Below are positions 37,227 through 46,974 of a stretch of DNA of 64,000 bases, one piece after another. The notes beneath the pieces were generated by a model. It searched no databases. It saw nothing but the letters and a program-made list of their open reading frames with translations, and had not been told where the DNA came from. Positions within the stretch are counted from its first letter, which is position 1. Each line of letters starts with the position of its first letter. This stretch comes from Pteria penguin (lineage: Eukaryota > Mollusca > Bivalvia > Pterioida > Pteriidae): positions 27,298,349 through 27,362,348 of the forward strand of contig CM068586.1 of NCBI GenBank assembly GCA_035048485.1, read 5' to 3'. Position numbers and translations under genes: made by a program.

Positions 37227-37390
37227 ATGCATGATAATACAACAAGCAAGTATATATACACATATTCTTAGATAATAATGATAACAGTAGAATATCAGAT
37301 AAAGTATATAGTAAGTATTTTAACAAAAGTATCTGATATAATCTCACATTCCACTACGTGGGATGATGCTATGTTTTGTTAAGGGAAGGT

Positions 37391-39643
37391 TTATATTTGT
37401 CGATGAAATCTTGCTCTTTGATCGTAATGATTGAATAGTTGTGTTTGGTATATAGGCATAACCTTAAATTTGCCATTACTGCAATGGTGAAGGTGTTTGC
37501 TCACAAATAACACTCGGTTTTGTGAGTGTTTTATATTGCTTTTATGTAAAGCTACTCTGTGATTTAAACATTGTGTTGACCCAATATATTCTTCTTTACA
37601 TTTGTCACATGATATGACATATATTACATTTTTAGAATTGCAAGTTAGTTTTCGTTTTACTAGGAATTGAACGTTACCATTTTTGAAATTATACACATTT
37701 CCTTCCATAATTATATCACAAACCTTACATTTTTTATTTTTGCATTTTGTTACACCTATATTTTCCGATTCTTCAGTATCAAAATTTGATTTGGCAGATG
37801 TAATTAATTGTTTAAGACTTTTTGGTTGTCTCTTGCTTTTGATAATTTGTATCTTATTTAGAATTTTGTTCATCTTTTCGTCTGTTCTTAAATATTCCAA
37901 ATGTTTAAATGCTTGACTAAAAATTTCTGGATTTCGTTTATTGTATGTTGAAACAAATGCTAATGAATTTTTATAGTCTTTCATTTTAGTTTGTCGTAGT
38001 ATAGATATCGGTATGGCCTCGGCCATCTCGAATCCCTTACTTATTAATGTTATGTGATATCCGCGATGTATTAGAGAACTACGTAATTCTTTTAATCTAG
38101 ATGTTCTTAATTCAGACGGTTTAATTATTGTGCATATACGTCTTGCAAGAGTGTATGGTATTGATTTTATACAAGATTTAGGATGATGACTCTTGAAGTG
38201 TAAATATTGTTGCGTATCGGTTGGTTTGCGATAAATATCTGTGATAATTTTATTACCATCTTTTTTAATCATTATATCTAAAAAGGGTAATTCTTTAACG
38301 TTTGTTTCCATTGTGAATTTTATATAAGGATGTAAGTCTTGTAATATATTATATAAATCTTCTATTTTACCCCATGATTGGTTCCAAAATATTATACAGT
38401 CATCAAGATACCGCCTCCACAATGTTTCAAATGATTTAGCTACATTTTCACTGAAGGTTTGTTTAACTTTATTGTATAAACTTTGTTCCAAATATCCTAA
38501 AGTAAGTGTAGCATAAGTAGGTGCCATTTTAGTTCCCATGGCAGTACCTAAGATTTGTTGATATTGTTTATTATTGAATTGGAATGTATTATTGTTAAGA
38601 ATTAAGTCTATGGATTCTATGATAAAGTTTTCGTTAAAGCGTTGGTGTAATAATTTAGGATGTATTTTTATCCAATAGCTAATTGCTTCTTTACCGAATT
38701 CGTGTGGTATATTTGAATAAAGACTTGTTATGTCAAAAGTTGTTAATAAGGTATTAGGGTCAACTGTTGGTGGAATCTTATTAAGGAAGTCTATGTCGTC
38801 TCTTACGTAGCTTTTTATTTCTTTTAAAAATGGTTGTAACAATATATCTATTAAATTGCTCAGTCTATGAGTAGGGCAGGATGGTCCAGCAATTATAGGT
38901 CTAAATTTTAAATCGGAAGGATTAATTATTTCAATATAATCAGACTGTTGTTGGTATATTGCATGTTTTATTTGATTTGATTTGTGTATTTTTGGTAATC
39001 CGTAAAAATTACTGATTTTTGATTGGAAGACTGTTAAATAATCTATCTCATTTTTAGTTAAAATGTTATTATGTTTATTGCACAATTTGTCTATTTGACT
39101 GAGGATGTGTTTGTCGATGTTTGATTGTATCAGTGAGTAATTGATAGGGTCATTTAGCATTTCTTCTATTTTTTTCTGATAGTCGTTTTTATCCATTATT
39201 ACTACAGCACTTCGTTTATCTGCTTCTTTGATTATAATATTCTTGTTATTTTGAATTTCCTTTAAAGCAAAACGTTGTTTGTAAGATAAATTATTTGGAA
39301 CTTGCTTTATATCTGAGAAATTTGTTTTCCATAAAATGTCAAAATATTTATCTAAGGATTTATTTCTACCCTTTTCTGGTATATATTTTGATTTATTTTT
39401 CACTAAAGACTCATCATTGTTGTCTTTGTCATGGTATAATTCTAATAAACGAAATTTTCTCTCAAATTCCCGTAAGTCATTTTTTAATTCTGAAATATTT
39501 GATTTTGGAGTGGGGGTAAATTTAAGCCCCAATTTAAGGACTGAAATTTGATCTTTATTTAATTTTTCAGACGATAAATTTAGAACTTTTGGTTTAATTT
39601 CCCTTATGGTGGGTATTTTAAATTTGTATTTTGGTCTAAAAAA
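37391..39643 (-). CDS. PLE RT plus GIY-YIG endonuclease, unit A (C-terminus shifted)
   Basis: The frame opens within ORF1 at the -1 slippery site (39637-39643) with no upstream ATG. It contains Leu-Asn-Leu-Ser-Ser-Glu-Lys (N-terminal PLE motif), Phe-Tyr-Gly-Leu-Pro-Lys-Ile-His-Lys, Arg-Pro-Ile-Ile-Ala-Gly, Phe-Asp-Ile-Thr-Ser-Leu-Tyr-Ser-Asn-Ile-Pro-His (A), Gly-Thr-Lys-Met-Ala-Pro (B) and Tyr-Leu-Asp-Asp (C). A Cys cluster follows (Cys-Lys-Asn-Lys-Lys-Cys-Lys-Val-Cys), then the nuclease (Val-Ile-Tyr-Val-Ile-Ser-Cys ... Glu-Tyr-Ile-Gly-Ser-Thr). All RT catalytic residues are present. A 2-bp deletion near 37442 replaces the last ~26 residues, including the conserved nuclease Glu. It acts in target-primed reverse transcription of the element. 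Confidence 0.85.
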   Translation of the reverse strand, partial: FFRPKYKFKIPTIREIKPKVLNLSSEKLNKDQISVLKLGLKFTPTPKSNISELKNDLREFERKFRLLELYHDKDNNDESLVKNKSKYIPEKGRNKSLDKYFDILWKTNFSDIKQVPNNLSYKQRFALKEIQNNKNIIIKEADKRSAVVIMDKNDYQKKIEEMLNDPINYSLIQSNIDKHILSQIDKLCNKHNNILTKNEIDYLTVFQSKISNFYGLPKIHKSNQIKHAIYQQQSDYIEIINPSDLKFRPIIAGPSCPTHRLSNLIDILLQPFLKEIKSYVRDDIDFLNKIPPTVDPNTLLTTFDITSLYSNIPHEFGKEAISYWIKIHPKLLHQRFNENFIIESIDLILNNNTFQFNNKQYQQILGTAMGTKMAPTYATLTLGYLEQSLYNKVKQTFSENVAKSFETLWRRYLDDCIIFWNQSWGKIEDLYNILQDLHPYIKFTMETNVKELPFLDIMIKKDGNKIITDIYRKPTDTQQYLHFKSHHPKSCIKSIPYTLARRICTIIKPSELRTSRLKELRSSLIHRGYHITLISKGFEMAEAIPISILRQTKMKDYKNSLAFVSTYNKRNPEIFSQAFKHLEYLRTDEKMNKILNKIQIIKSKRQPKSLKQLITSAKSNFDTEESENIGVTKCKNKKCKVCDIIMEGNVYNFKNGNVQFLVKRKLTCNSKNVIYVISCDKCKEEYIGSTQCLNHRVALHKSNIKHSQNRVLFVSKHLHHCSNGKFKVMPIYQTQLFNHYDQRARFHRQI
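39637..39643 (-). promoter_or_regulatory. Putative -1 frameshift heptamer, unit A
   Basis: U-UUU-UUA in the ORF1 frame on the minus strand, identical in place and frame to the site in unit B (43274-43280). See the unit B entry for the reasoning. In this unit ORF1 is already shifted upstream, so the site would not work as it stands. Confidence 0.5.
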
Positions 39644-39660
39644 TAATTCCTATTTACCTT

Positions 39661-40721
39661 TCGTCTTTGAAAATGGGTGTAAAAAGGTTTATTTTTTGTA
39701 ATTTTGACCTATATAAGTTTGTTTATGTCCTTCTAAACGTCTCTCTGAATTGTTCACTACTTGTCCTTTCTGTTCCCATCTCGAGTTTTCAACATTGCGT
39801 CCTGTGATGCTGGCGTATGATTCTTTCTTTTGTAAAAATTTCGGGGCTTCATGATATAAGTTTTTATTCTCCTCTACATTATTGTCAGGTTGGGTATATT
39901 TTGGTCGAATAATGGTCCTATTTGTTTTCAGTTCTTTCTGTATTTGATTTTTATAACGGATTCCCTGTTGTGTTTTCCGTTGTCGTTTTTTCTGAGATTT
40001 TCTGAATTTTCTCCTCTCTTCTTCCTGTTCTTGAATAGGGACGTTTTTGAACCAAGATTCCTTTTTCTTCCAAATTGAGCTAGATTTATTTTCCTCCCGT
40101 TTAGTGTCTGTATCCCAAAGTTTCAAAAGAAATTCATGGGTTTCCTTCGGACACAGATTATAGTCTTCATTTCTCATTTCCTCATTAATTTCCAGATATT
40201 TTGTCGAGTAATGTGTAACTTTATCCTCAAGGATTCTTACGTGTGCTTTGAATTTTGATACAGATAGTTCATCTTTTATCAATATCTGGGTATCTGTATC
40301 TTGTGAAGTAATTTTTTCTCTGAATTTCTTAGGAATGAATACTTCCGTTTGATTTAAGAATGTATTATAGATGTCCGACATTCCTCTACATTTTATTGCA
40401 TTGTAGAACGCAATTTTCCTTTGAGTTAATAAATTAAAACCACATACGTAATTTTGAACGCCGACATCGGTATGCTTCGTCTTCAATAAAACATTTTCCC
40501 ATATCACGTAAATGGCTGTAATGCTCCTCAAAATAATTAACTAAAGACACATGATCTGTATTTTCCTCTCCATCTTTGTCCTTGTTAAGTGAAATATATG
40601 CGTCGAGTTTTTTATTTATATTAATAAGTTCCTCTTCTAATTTTGCTTGTTTCTCCAGGAAAAGAGTTTTAAGTTCACATATTTCCATAGTAAGATGTTT
40701 AATATGTTGGCTTTGTGACAT
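39661..40721 (-). pseudogene. PLE ORF1, unit A (two frameshifts)
   Basis: Same protein as ORF1 of unit B but broken by a one-base insertion in an A run near 40437 (splitting it after Lys-Leu-Arg-Met-Trp-Phe) and another in a T run near 39692 that ends the second piece early. Both are homopolymer changes. The translated pieces otherwise match unit B. Confidence 0.82.
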
Positions 40722-40832
40722 CTTCACGTTGTATATATATATACAAATAAGGATAAAGATAATGTCCAACGTAAAGAAATTAAATATTCAAAAAATAAGA
40801 ACATTGTCTTCAAAGCTTAACATGTTTTATTC

Positions 40833-40876
40833 CATTACTACACGTGTTTCGGCATTATGAGCCTCTTCAGGTAATG
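40833..40876 (-). ncRNA. Hammerhead ribozyme, array copy B
   Basis: Identical in core and stems to the copy at 37183. It lies at the junction between unit B (nuclease end) and unit A (ORF1 start), so on the minus strand it is ~110 nt upstream of unit A's ORF1 ATG. Cleavage here would separate tandem units in the RNA. Confidence 0.82.
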
Positions 40877-41018
40877 ATGCATGATAATACAACAAGCAAG
40901 TATATATACACATATTCTTAGATAATAATGATAACAGTAGAATATCAGATAAAGTATATAGTAAGTATTTTAACAAAAGTATCTGATATAATCTCACATT
41001 CCACTACGTGGGATGATG

Positions 41019-43279
41019 CTATGTTTTGTTAAGGGAAGGTTTATATTTGTCGATGAAATCTTGCTCTTTGATCGTAATGATTGAATAGTTGTCTGTTTGG
41101 TATATAGGCATAACCTTAAATTTGCCATTACTGCAATGGTGAAGGTGTTTGCTCACAAATAACACTCGGTTTTGTGAGTGTTTTATATTGCTTTTATGTA
41201 AAGCTACCCTGTGGTTTAAATATATATTCTTCCTTATATTTATCACATGATATGACTTGTATTAAATTTTAGAATTGCAAGTTAGTTTTCGTTTCACTGG
41301 ATATGAAATGTTAACATTTTTGAAATTATACACATTTCCTTCCATAATTATATCACATACTTTACATTTTTTATTTTTGCATTTTGTTACACCTATATTT
41401 TCCGATTCTTCAGTATCAAAATTTGATTTGGCAGATGTAATTAATTGTTTAAGACTTTTTGGTTGTCTCTTGCTTTTGATAATTTGTATCTTATTTAGAA
41501 TTTTGTTCATCTTTTCGTCTGTTCTTAAATATTCCAAATGTTTAAATGCTTGACTAAAAATTTCTGGATTTCGTTTATTGTATGTTGAAACAAATGCTAA
41601 TGAATTTTTATAGTCTTTCATTTTAGTTTGTCGTAGTATAGATATCGGTATGGCCTCGGCCATCTCGAATCCCTTACTTATTAATGTTATGTGATATCCG
41701 CGATGTATTAGAGAACTACGTAATTCTTTTAATCTAGATGTTCTTAATTCAGACGGTTTAATTATTGTGCATATACGTCTTGCAAGAGTGTATGGTATTG
41801 ATTTTATACAAGATTTAGGATGATGACTCTTGAAGTGTAAATATTGTTGCGTATCGGTTGGTTTGCGATAAATATCTGTGATAATTTTATTACCATCTTT
41901 TTTAATCATTATATCTAAAAAGGGTAATTCTTTAACGTTTGTTTCCATTGTGAATTTTATATAAGGATGTAAGTCTTGTAATATATTATATAAATCTTCT
42001 ATTTTACCCCATGATTGGTTCCAAAATATTATACAGTCATCAAGATACCGCCTCCACAATGTTTCAAATGATTTAGCTACATTTTCACTGAAGGTTTGTT
42101 TAACTTTATTGTATAAACTTTGTTCCAAATATCCTAAAGTAAGTGTAGCATAAGTAGGTGCCATTTTAGTTCCCATGGCAGTACCTAAGATTTGTTGATA
42201 TTGTTTATTATTGAATTGGAATGTATTATTGTTAAGAATTAAGTCTATGGATTCTATGATAAAGTTTTCGTTAAAGCGTTGGTGTAATAATTTAGGATGT
42301 ATTTTTATCCAATAGCTAATTGCTTCTTTACCGAATTCGTGTGGTATATTTGAATAAAGACTTGTTATGTCAAAAGTTGTTAATAAGGTATTAGGGTCAA
42401 CTGTTGGTGGAATCTTATTAAGGAAGTCTATGTCGTCTCTTACGTAGCTTTTTATTTCTTTTAAAAATGGTTGTAACAATATATCTATTAAATTGCTCAG
42501 TCTATGAGTAGGGCAGGATGGTCCAGCAATTATAGGTCTAAATTTTAAATCGGAAGGATTAATTATTTCAATATAATCAGACTGTTGTTGGTATATTGCA
42601 TGTTTTATTTGATTTGATTTGTGTATTTTTGGTAATCCGTAAAAATTACTGATTTTTGATTGGAAGACTGTTAAATAATCTATCTCATTTTTAGTTAAAA
42701 TGTTATTATGTTTATTGCACAATTTGTCTATTTGACTGAGGATGTGTTTGTCGATGTTTGATTGTATCAGTGAGTAATTGATAGGGTCATTTAGCATTTC
42801 TTCTATTTTTTTCTGATAGTCGTTTTTATCCATTATTACTACAGCACTTCGTTTATCTGCTTCTTTGATTATAATATTCTTGTTATTTTGAATTTCCTTT
42901 AAAGCAAAACGTTGTTTGTAAGATAAATTATTTGGAACTTGCTTTATATCTGAGAAATTTGTTTTCCATAAAATGTCAAAATATTTATCTAAGGATTTAT
43001 TTCTACCCTTTTCTGGTATATATTTTGATTTATTTTTCACTAAAGACTCATCATTGTTGTCTTTGTCATGGTATAATTCTAATAAACGAAATTTTCTCTC
43101 AAATTCCCGTAAGTCATTTTTTAATTCTGAAATATTTGATTTTGGAGTGGGGGTAAATTTAAGCCCCAATTTAAGGACTGAAATTTGATCTTTATTTAAT
43201 TTTTCAGACGATAAATTTAGAACTTTTGGTTTAATTTCCCTTATGGTGGGTATTTTAAATTTGTATTTTGGTCTAAAAA
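41019..43279 (-). pseudogene. PLE RT, unit B; GIY-YIG endonuclease broken
   Basis: The RT is intact over more than 630 codons, with the same A, B and Tyr-Leu-Asp-Asp motifs as unit A. The nuclease is damaged at 41220-41275. A deletion removes the region that encodes Ile-Gly-Ser-Thr-Gln-Cys in unit A, and a frameshift follows Cys-Asn-Ser-Lys, so the frame ends at 41262 and the remaining nuclease codons (41019-41246) are in another frame. Several clustered substitutions (41270-41320) suggest gene conversion or a different source copy for this small patch. Confidence 0.82.
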
Positions 43280-44356
43280 ATAATTCCTATTTACCTTTCG
43301 TCTTTGAAAATGGGTGTAAAAAGGTTTATTTTTGTAATTTTGACCTATATAAGTTTGTTTATGTCCTTCTAAACGTCTCTCTGAATTGTTCACTACTTGT
43401 CCTTTCTGTTCCCATCTCGAGTTTTCAACATTGCGTCCTGTGATGCTGGCGTATGATTCTTTCTTTTGTAAAAATTTCGGGGCTTCATGATATAAGTTTT
43501 TATTCTCCTCTACATTATTGTCAGGTTGGGTATATTTTGGTCGAATAATGGTCCTATTTGTTTTCAGTTCTTTCTGTATTTGATTTTTATAACGGATTCC
43601 CTGTTGTGTTTTCCGTTGTCGTTTTTTCTGAGATTTTCTGAATTTTCTCCTCTCTTCTTCCTGTTCTTGAATAGGGACGTTTTTGAACCAAGATTCCTTT
43701 TTCTTCCAAATTGAGCTAGATTTATTTTCCTCCCGTTTAGTGTCTGTATCCCAAAGTTTCAAAAGAAATTCATGGGTTTCCTTCGGACACAGATTATAGT
43801 CTTCATTTCTCATTTCCTCATTAATTTCCAGATATTTTGTCGAGTAATGTGTAACTTTATCCTCAAGGATTCTTACGTGTGCTTTGAATTTTGATACAGA
43901 TAGTTCATCTTTTATCAATATCTGGGTATCTGTATCTTGTGAAGTAATTTTTTCTCTGAATTTCTTAGGAATGAATACTTCCGTTTGATTTAAGAATGTA
44001 TTATAGATGTCCGACATTCCTCTACATTTTATTGCATTGTAGAACGCAATTTTCCTTTGAGTTAATAAATTAAACCACATACGTAATTTTGAACGCCGAC
44101 ATCGGTATGCTTCGTCTTCAATAAAACATTTTCCCATATCACGTAAATGGCTGTAATGCTCCTCAAAATAATTAACTAAAGACACATGATCTGTATTTTC
44201 CTCTCCATCTTTGTCCTTGTTAAGTGAAATATATGCGTCGAGTTTTTTATTTATATTAATAAGTTCCTCTTCTAATTTTGCTTGTTTCTCCAGGAAAAGA
44301 GTTTTAAGTTCACATATTTCCATAGTAAGATGTTTAATATGTTGGCTTTGTGACAT
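43241..44356 (-). CDS. PLE ORF1 (intact copy), unit B
   Basis: 371 codons from ATG 44356 (Met-Ser-Gln-Ser-Gln-His) to TAA 43241. A longer start at 44404 is possible but lies in the pseudo-LTR. Residues ~10-50 (Leu-Glu-Lys-Gln-Ala-Lys-Leu-Glu-Glu-Glu) look like a coiled coil. The middle is mixed, and residues ~210-300 are strongly basic (Arg-Arg-Lys-Phe-Arg-Lys-Ser-Gln-Lys-Lys-Arg), suggesting RNA binding. No known domain is recognised. The C-terminus overlaps the RT frame by 46 nt and carries a slippery heptamer, so it may be made both alone and as an ORF1-RT fusion. Confidence 0.8.
   Translation of the reverse strand: MSQSQHIKHLTMEICELKTLFLEKQAKLEEELININKKLDAYISLNKDKDGEENTDHVSLVNYFEEHYSHLRDMGKCFIEDEAYRCRRSKLRMWFNLLTQRKIAFYNAIKCRGMSDIYNTFLNQTEVFIPKKFREKITSQDTDTQILIKDELSVSKFKAHVRILEDKVTHYSTKYLEINEEMRNEDYNLCPKETHEFLLKLWDTDTKREENKSSSIWKKKESWFKNVPIQEQEEERRKFRKSQKKRQRKTQQGIRYKNQIQKELKTNRTIIRPKYTQPDNNVEENKNLYHEAPKFLQKKESYASITGRNVENSRWEQKGQVVNNSERRLEGHKQTYIGQNYKNKPFYTHFQRRKVNRNYFLDQNTNLKYPP
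43274..43280 (-). promoter_or_regulatory. Putative -1 ribosomal frameshift site, unit B
   Basis: The heptamer U-UUU-UUA lies in the ORF1 frame (codons TAT-TTT-TTA). A -1 slip gives TTT-TTT-AGA and leads directly into the RT frame, which is open from a TAG at 43287-43289 and has no ATG before the conserved RT region. The heptamer falls inside the only 46-nt overlap of the two frames. It is a known efficient slippery type. A downstream pseudoknot was not identified, and T runs are common in AT-rich DNA. Confidence 0.6.
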
Positions 44357-44467
44357 CTTCACGTTGTATATATATATACAAATAAGGATAAAGATAATGT
44401 CCAACGTAAAGAAATTAAATATTCAAAAAATAAGAACATTGTCTTCAAAGCTTAACATGTTTTATTC

Positions 44468-44511
44468 CATTACTACACGTGTTTCGGCATTATGAGCCTC
44501 TTCAGGTAATG
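44468..44511 (-). ncRNA. Hammerhead ribozyme, array copy C
   Basis: Identical core and stems to the copies at 37183 and 40833, at the junction of units C and B. It precedes the intact ORF1 of unit B on the minus strand. Confidence 0.82.
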
Positions 44512-44653
44512 ATGCATGATAATACAACAAGCAAGTATATATACACATATTCTTAGATAATAATGATAACAGTAGAATATCAGATAAAGTATATAGTAAG
44601 TATTTTAACAAAAGTATCTGATATAATCTCACATTCCACTACGTGGGATGATG

Positions 44654-46163
44654 CTATGTTTTGTTAAGGGAAGGTTTATATTTGTCGATGAAATCTTGCT
44701 CTTTGATCGTAATGATTGAATAGTTGTCTGTTTGGTATATAGGCATAACCTTAAATTTGCCATTACTGCAATGGTGAAGGTGTTTGCTCACAAATAACAC
44801 TCGGTTTTGTGAGTGTTTTATATTGCTTTTATGTAAAGCTACTCTGTGATTTAAACATTGTGTTGACCCAATATATTCTTCTTTACATTTGTCACATGAT
44901 ATGACATATATTACATTTTTAGAATTGCAAGTTAGTTTTCGTTTTACTAGGAATTGAACGTTACCATTTTTGAAATTATACACATTTCCTTCCATAATTA
45001 TATCACAAACCTTACATTTTTTATTTTTGCATTTTGTTACACCTATATTTTCCGATTCTTCAGTATCAAAATTTGATTTGGCAGATGTAATTAATTGTTT
45101 AAGACTTTTTGGTTGTCTCTTGCTTTTGATAATTTGTATCTTATTTAGAATTTTGTTCATCTTTTTGTCTGTTCTTAAATATTCCAAATGTTTAAATGCT
45201 TGACTAAAAATTTCTGGATTTCGTTTATTGTATGTTGAAACAAATGCTAATGAATTTTTATAGTCTTTCATTTTAGTTTGTCGTAGTATAGATATCGGTA
45301 TGGCTTCGGCCACTCGAATCCCTTACTTATTAATGTTATGGGATATCCGCGATGTATTAGAGAACTACGTAATTCTTTTAATCTAGATGTTCTTAATTCA
45401 GACGGTTTAATTATTGTGCATATACGTCTTGCAAGAGTGTATGGTATTGATTTTATACAAGATTTAGGATGATGACTCTTGAAGTGTAAATATTGTTGCG
45501 TATCGGTTGGTTTGCGATAAATATCTGTGATAATTTTATTACCATCTTTTTTAATCATTATATCTAAAAAGGGTAATTCTTTAACGTTTGTTTCCATTGT
45601 GAATTTTATATAAGGATGTAAGTCTTGTAATATATTATATAAATCTTCTATTTTACCCCATGATTGGTTCCAAAATATTATACAGTCATCAAGATACCGC
45701 CTCCATAATGTTTCAAATGATTTAGCTACATTTTCACTGAAGGTTTGTTTAACTTTATTGTATAAACTTTGTTCCAAATATCCTAAAGTAAGTGTAGCAT
45801 AAGTAGGTGCCATTTTAGTTCCCATGGCAGTACCTAAGATTTGTTGATATTGTTTATTATTGAATTGGAATGTATTATTGTTAAGAATTAAGTCTATGGA
45901 TTCTATGATAAAGTTTTCGTGAAAATTGCTTCTTTACCGAATTCGTGTGGTATATTTGAATAAAGACTTGTTATGTCAAAAGTTGTTAATAAGGTATTAG
46001 GGTCAACTGTTGGTGGAATCTTATTAAGGAAGTCTATGTCGTCTCTTACGTAGCTTTTTATTTCTTTTAAAAATGGTTGTAACAATATATCTATTAAATT
46101 GCTCAGTCTATGAGTAGGGCAGGATGGTCCAGCAATTATAGGTCTAAATTTTAAATCGGAAGG
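44654..46163 (-). pseudogene. PLE RT/endonuclease, 5'-truncated unit C
   Basis: The unit begins inside the RT at Asp-Leu-Lys-Phe-Arg-Pro-Ile-Ile-Ala-Gly (46163) and runs through a complete nuclease to the stop at 44654. A deletion of ~48 bp at 45920 removes part of the RT between motifs A and B. A one-base deletion near 45314 shifts the frame. The C-terminal nuclease is the best preserved of the array (Glu-Tyr-Ile-Gly-Ser-Thr ... Lys-Glu-Gln-Asp-Phe-Ile). No ORF1 is present. Confidence 0.82.
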
Positions 46164-46443
46164 AACTTGCAATTCTAAAAATGTAATATATGTCATATCA
46201 TGTGACAAATGTAAAGAAGAATATATTGGGTCAACACAATGTTTAAATCACAGAGTAGCTTTACATAAAAGCAATATAAAACACTCACAAAACCGAGTGT
46301 TATTTGTGAGCAAACACCTTCACCATTGCAGTAATGGCAAATTTAAGGTTATGCCTATATACCAAACAGACAACTATTCAATCATTACGATCAAAGAGCA
46401 AGATTTCATCGACAAATATAAACCTTCCCTTAACAAAACATAG
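46164..46443 (+). pseudogene. Inverted GIY-YIG endonuclease fragment, unit D
   Basis: At 46163/46164 the array switches strand: the plus strand now reads Cys-Asn-Ser-Lys-Asn-Val-Ile-Tyr-Val-Ile-Ser-Cys, the nuclease, up to TAG at 46441-46443. The frame is intact but has no start, so it is a 5'-truncated 3' end joined head to head with unit C. The nuclease residues seen in unit C are all present. Confidence 0.85.
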
Positions 46444-46585
46444 CATCATCCCACGTAGTGGAATGTGAGATTATATCAGATACTTTTGTTAAAATACTTA
46501 CTATATACTTTATCTGATATTCTACTGTTATCATTATTATCTAAGAATATGTGTATATATACTTGCTTGTTGTATTATCATGCAT

Positions 46586-46629
46586 CATTACCTGAAGAGG
46601 CTCATAATGCCGAAACACGTGTAGTAATG
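46586..46629 (+). ncRNA. Hammerhead ribozyme, array copy D (inverted)
   Basis: The plus strand reads CATTAC-CTGAAGA-GGC...GCC-GAA-ACACGTGT-A-GTAATG, the same ribozyme in the orientation of the inverted fragment D. It follows the nuclease stop by ~140 nt, as in the other copies. Confidence 0.82.
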
Positions 46630-46672
46630 GAATAAAACATGTTAAGCTTTGAAGACAATGTTCTTATTTTTT

Positions 46673-46787
<115 letters not shown>

Positions 46788-46974
46788 GTATACAGAGAGT
46801 AAGGCAACGGAAAGTAAGAAGTGAAGAAAAATTGTTTTCATCACAATGTCGATAGATACTATGTAATGTTAATGTTCCCATTTTAATCAAAATGATAGTT
46901 GGATATATATATAATTTCAAATAGAACATGGACAATATCTATATGGAATCACACATATTTAGATAACTACATGA

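Larger units (their letters stand above)
37094..46671 (-). mobile_element. Composite array of a canonical Penelope-like element
   Basis: Reading along the minus strand: an inverted 3' fragment D (46671-46164), a 5'-truncated unit C (46163-~44380), a full-length unit B (~44377-40736) and a full-length unit A (~40735-37094). Units are ~3.64 kb, shown by hammerhead positions 37183, 40833 and 44468. Each unit carries hammerhead, ORF1, RT and a C-terminal GIY-YIG nuclease. A 15-bp direct repeat (TAAACATTATATATA) sits at 37079-37093 and 46672-46686, so the whole array looks like a single insertion. The units are almost identical, so it is young. Such tandem plus inverted layouts are known for Penelope elements. 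Confidence 0.88.
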
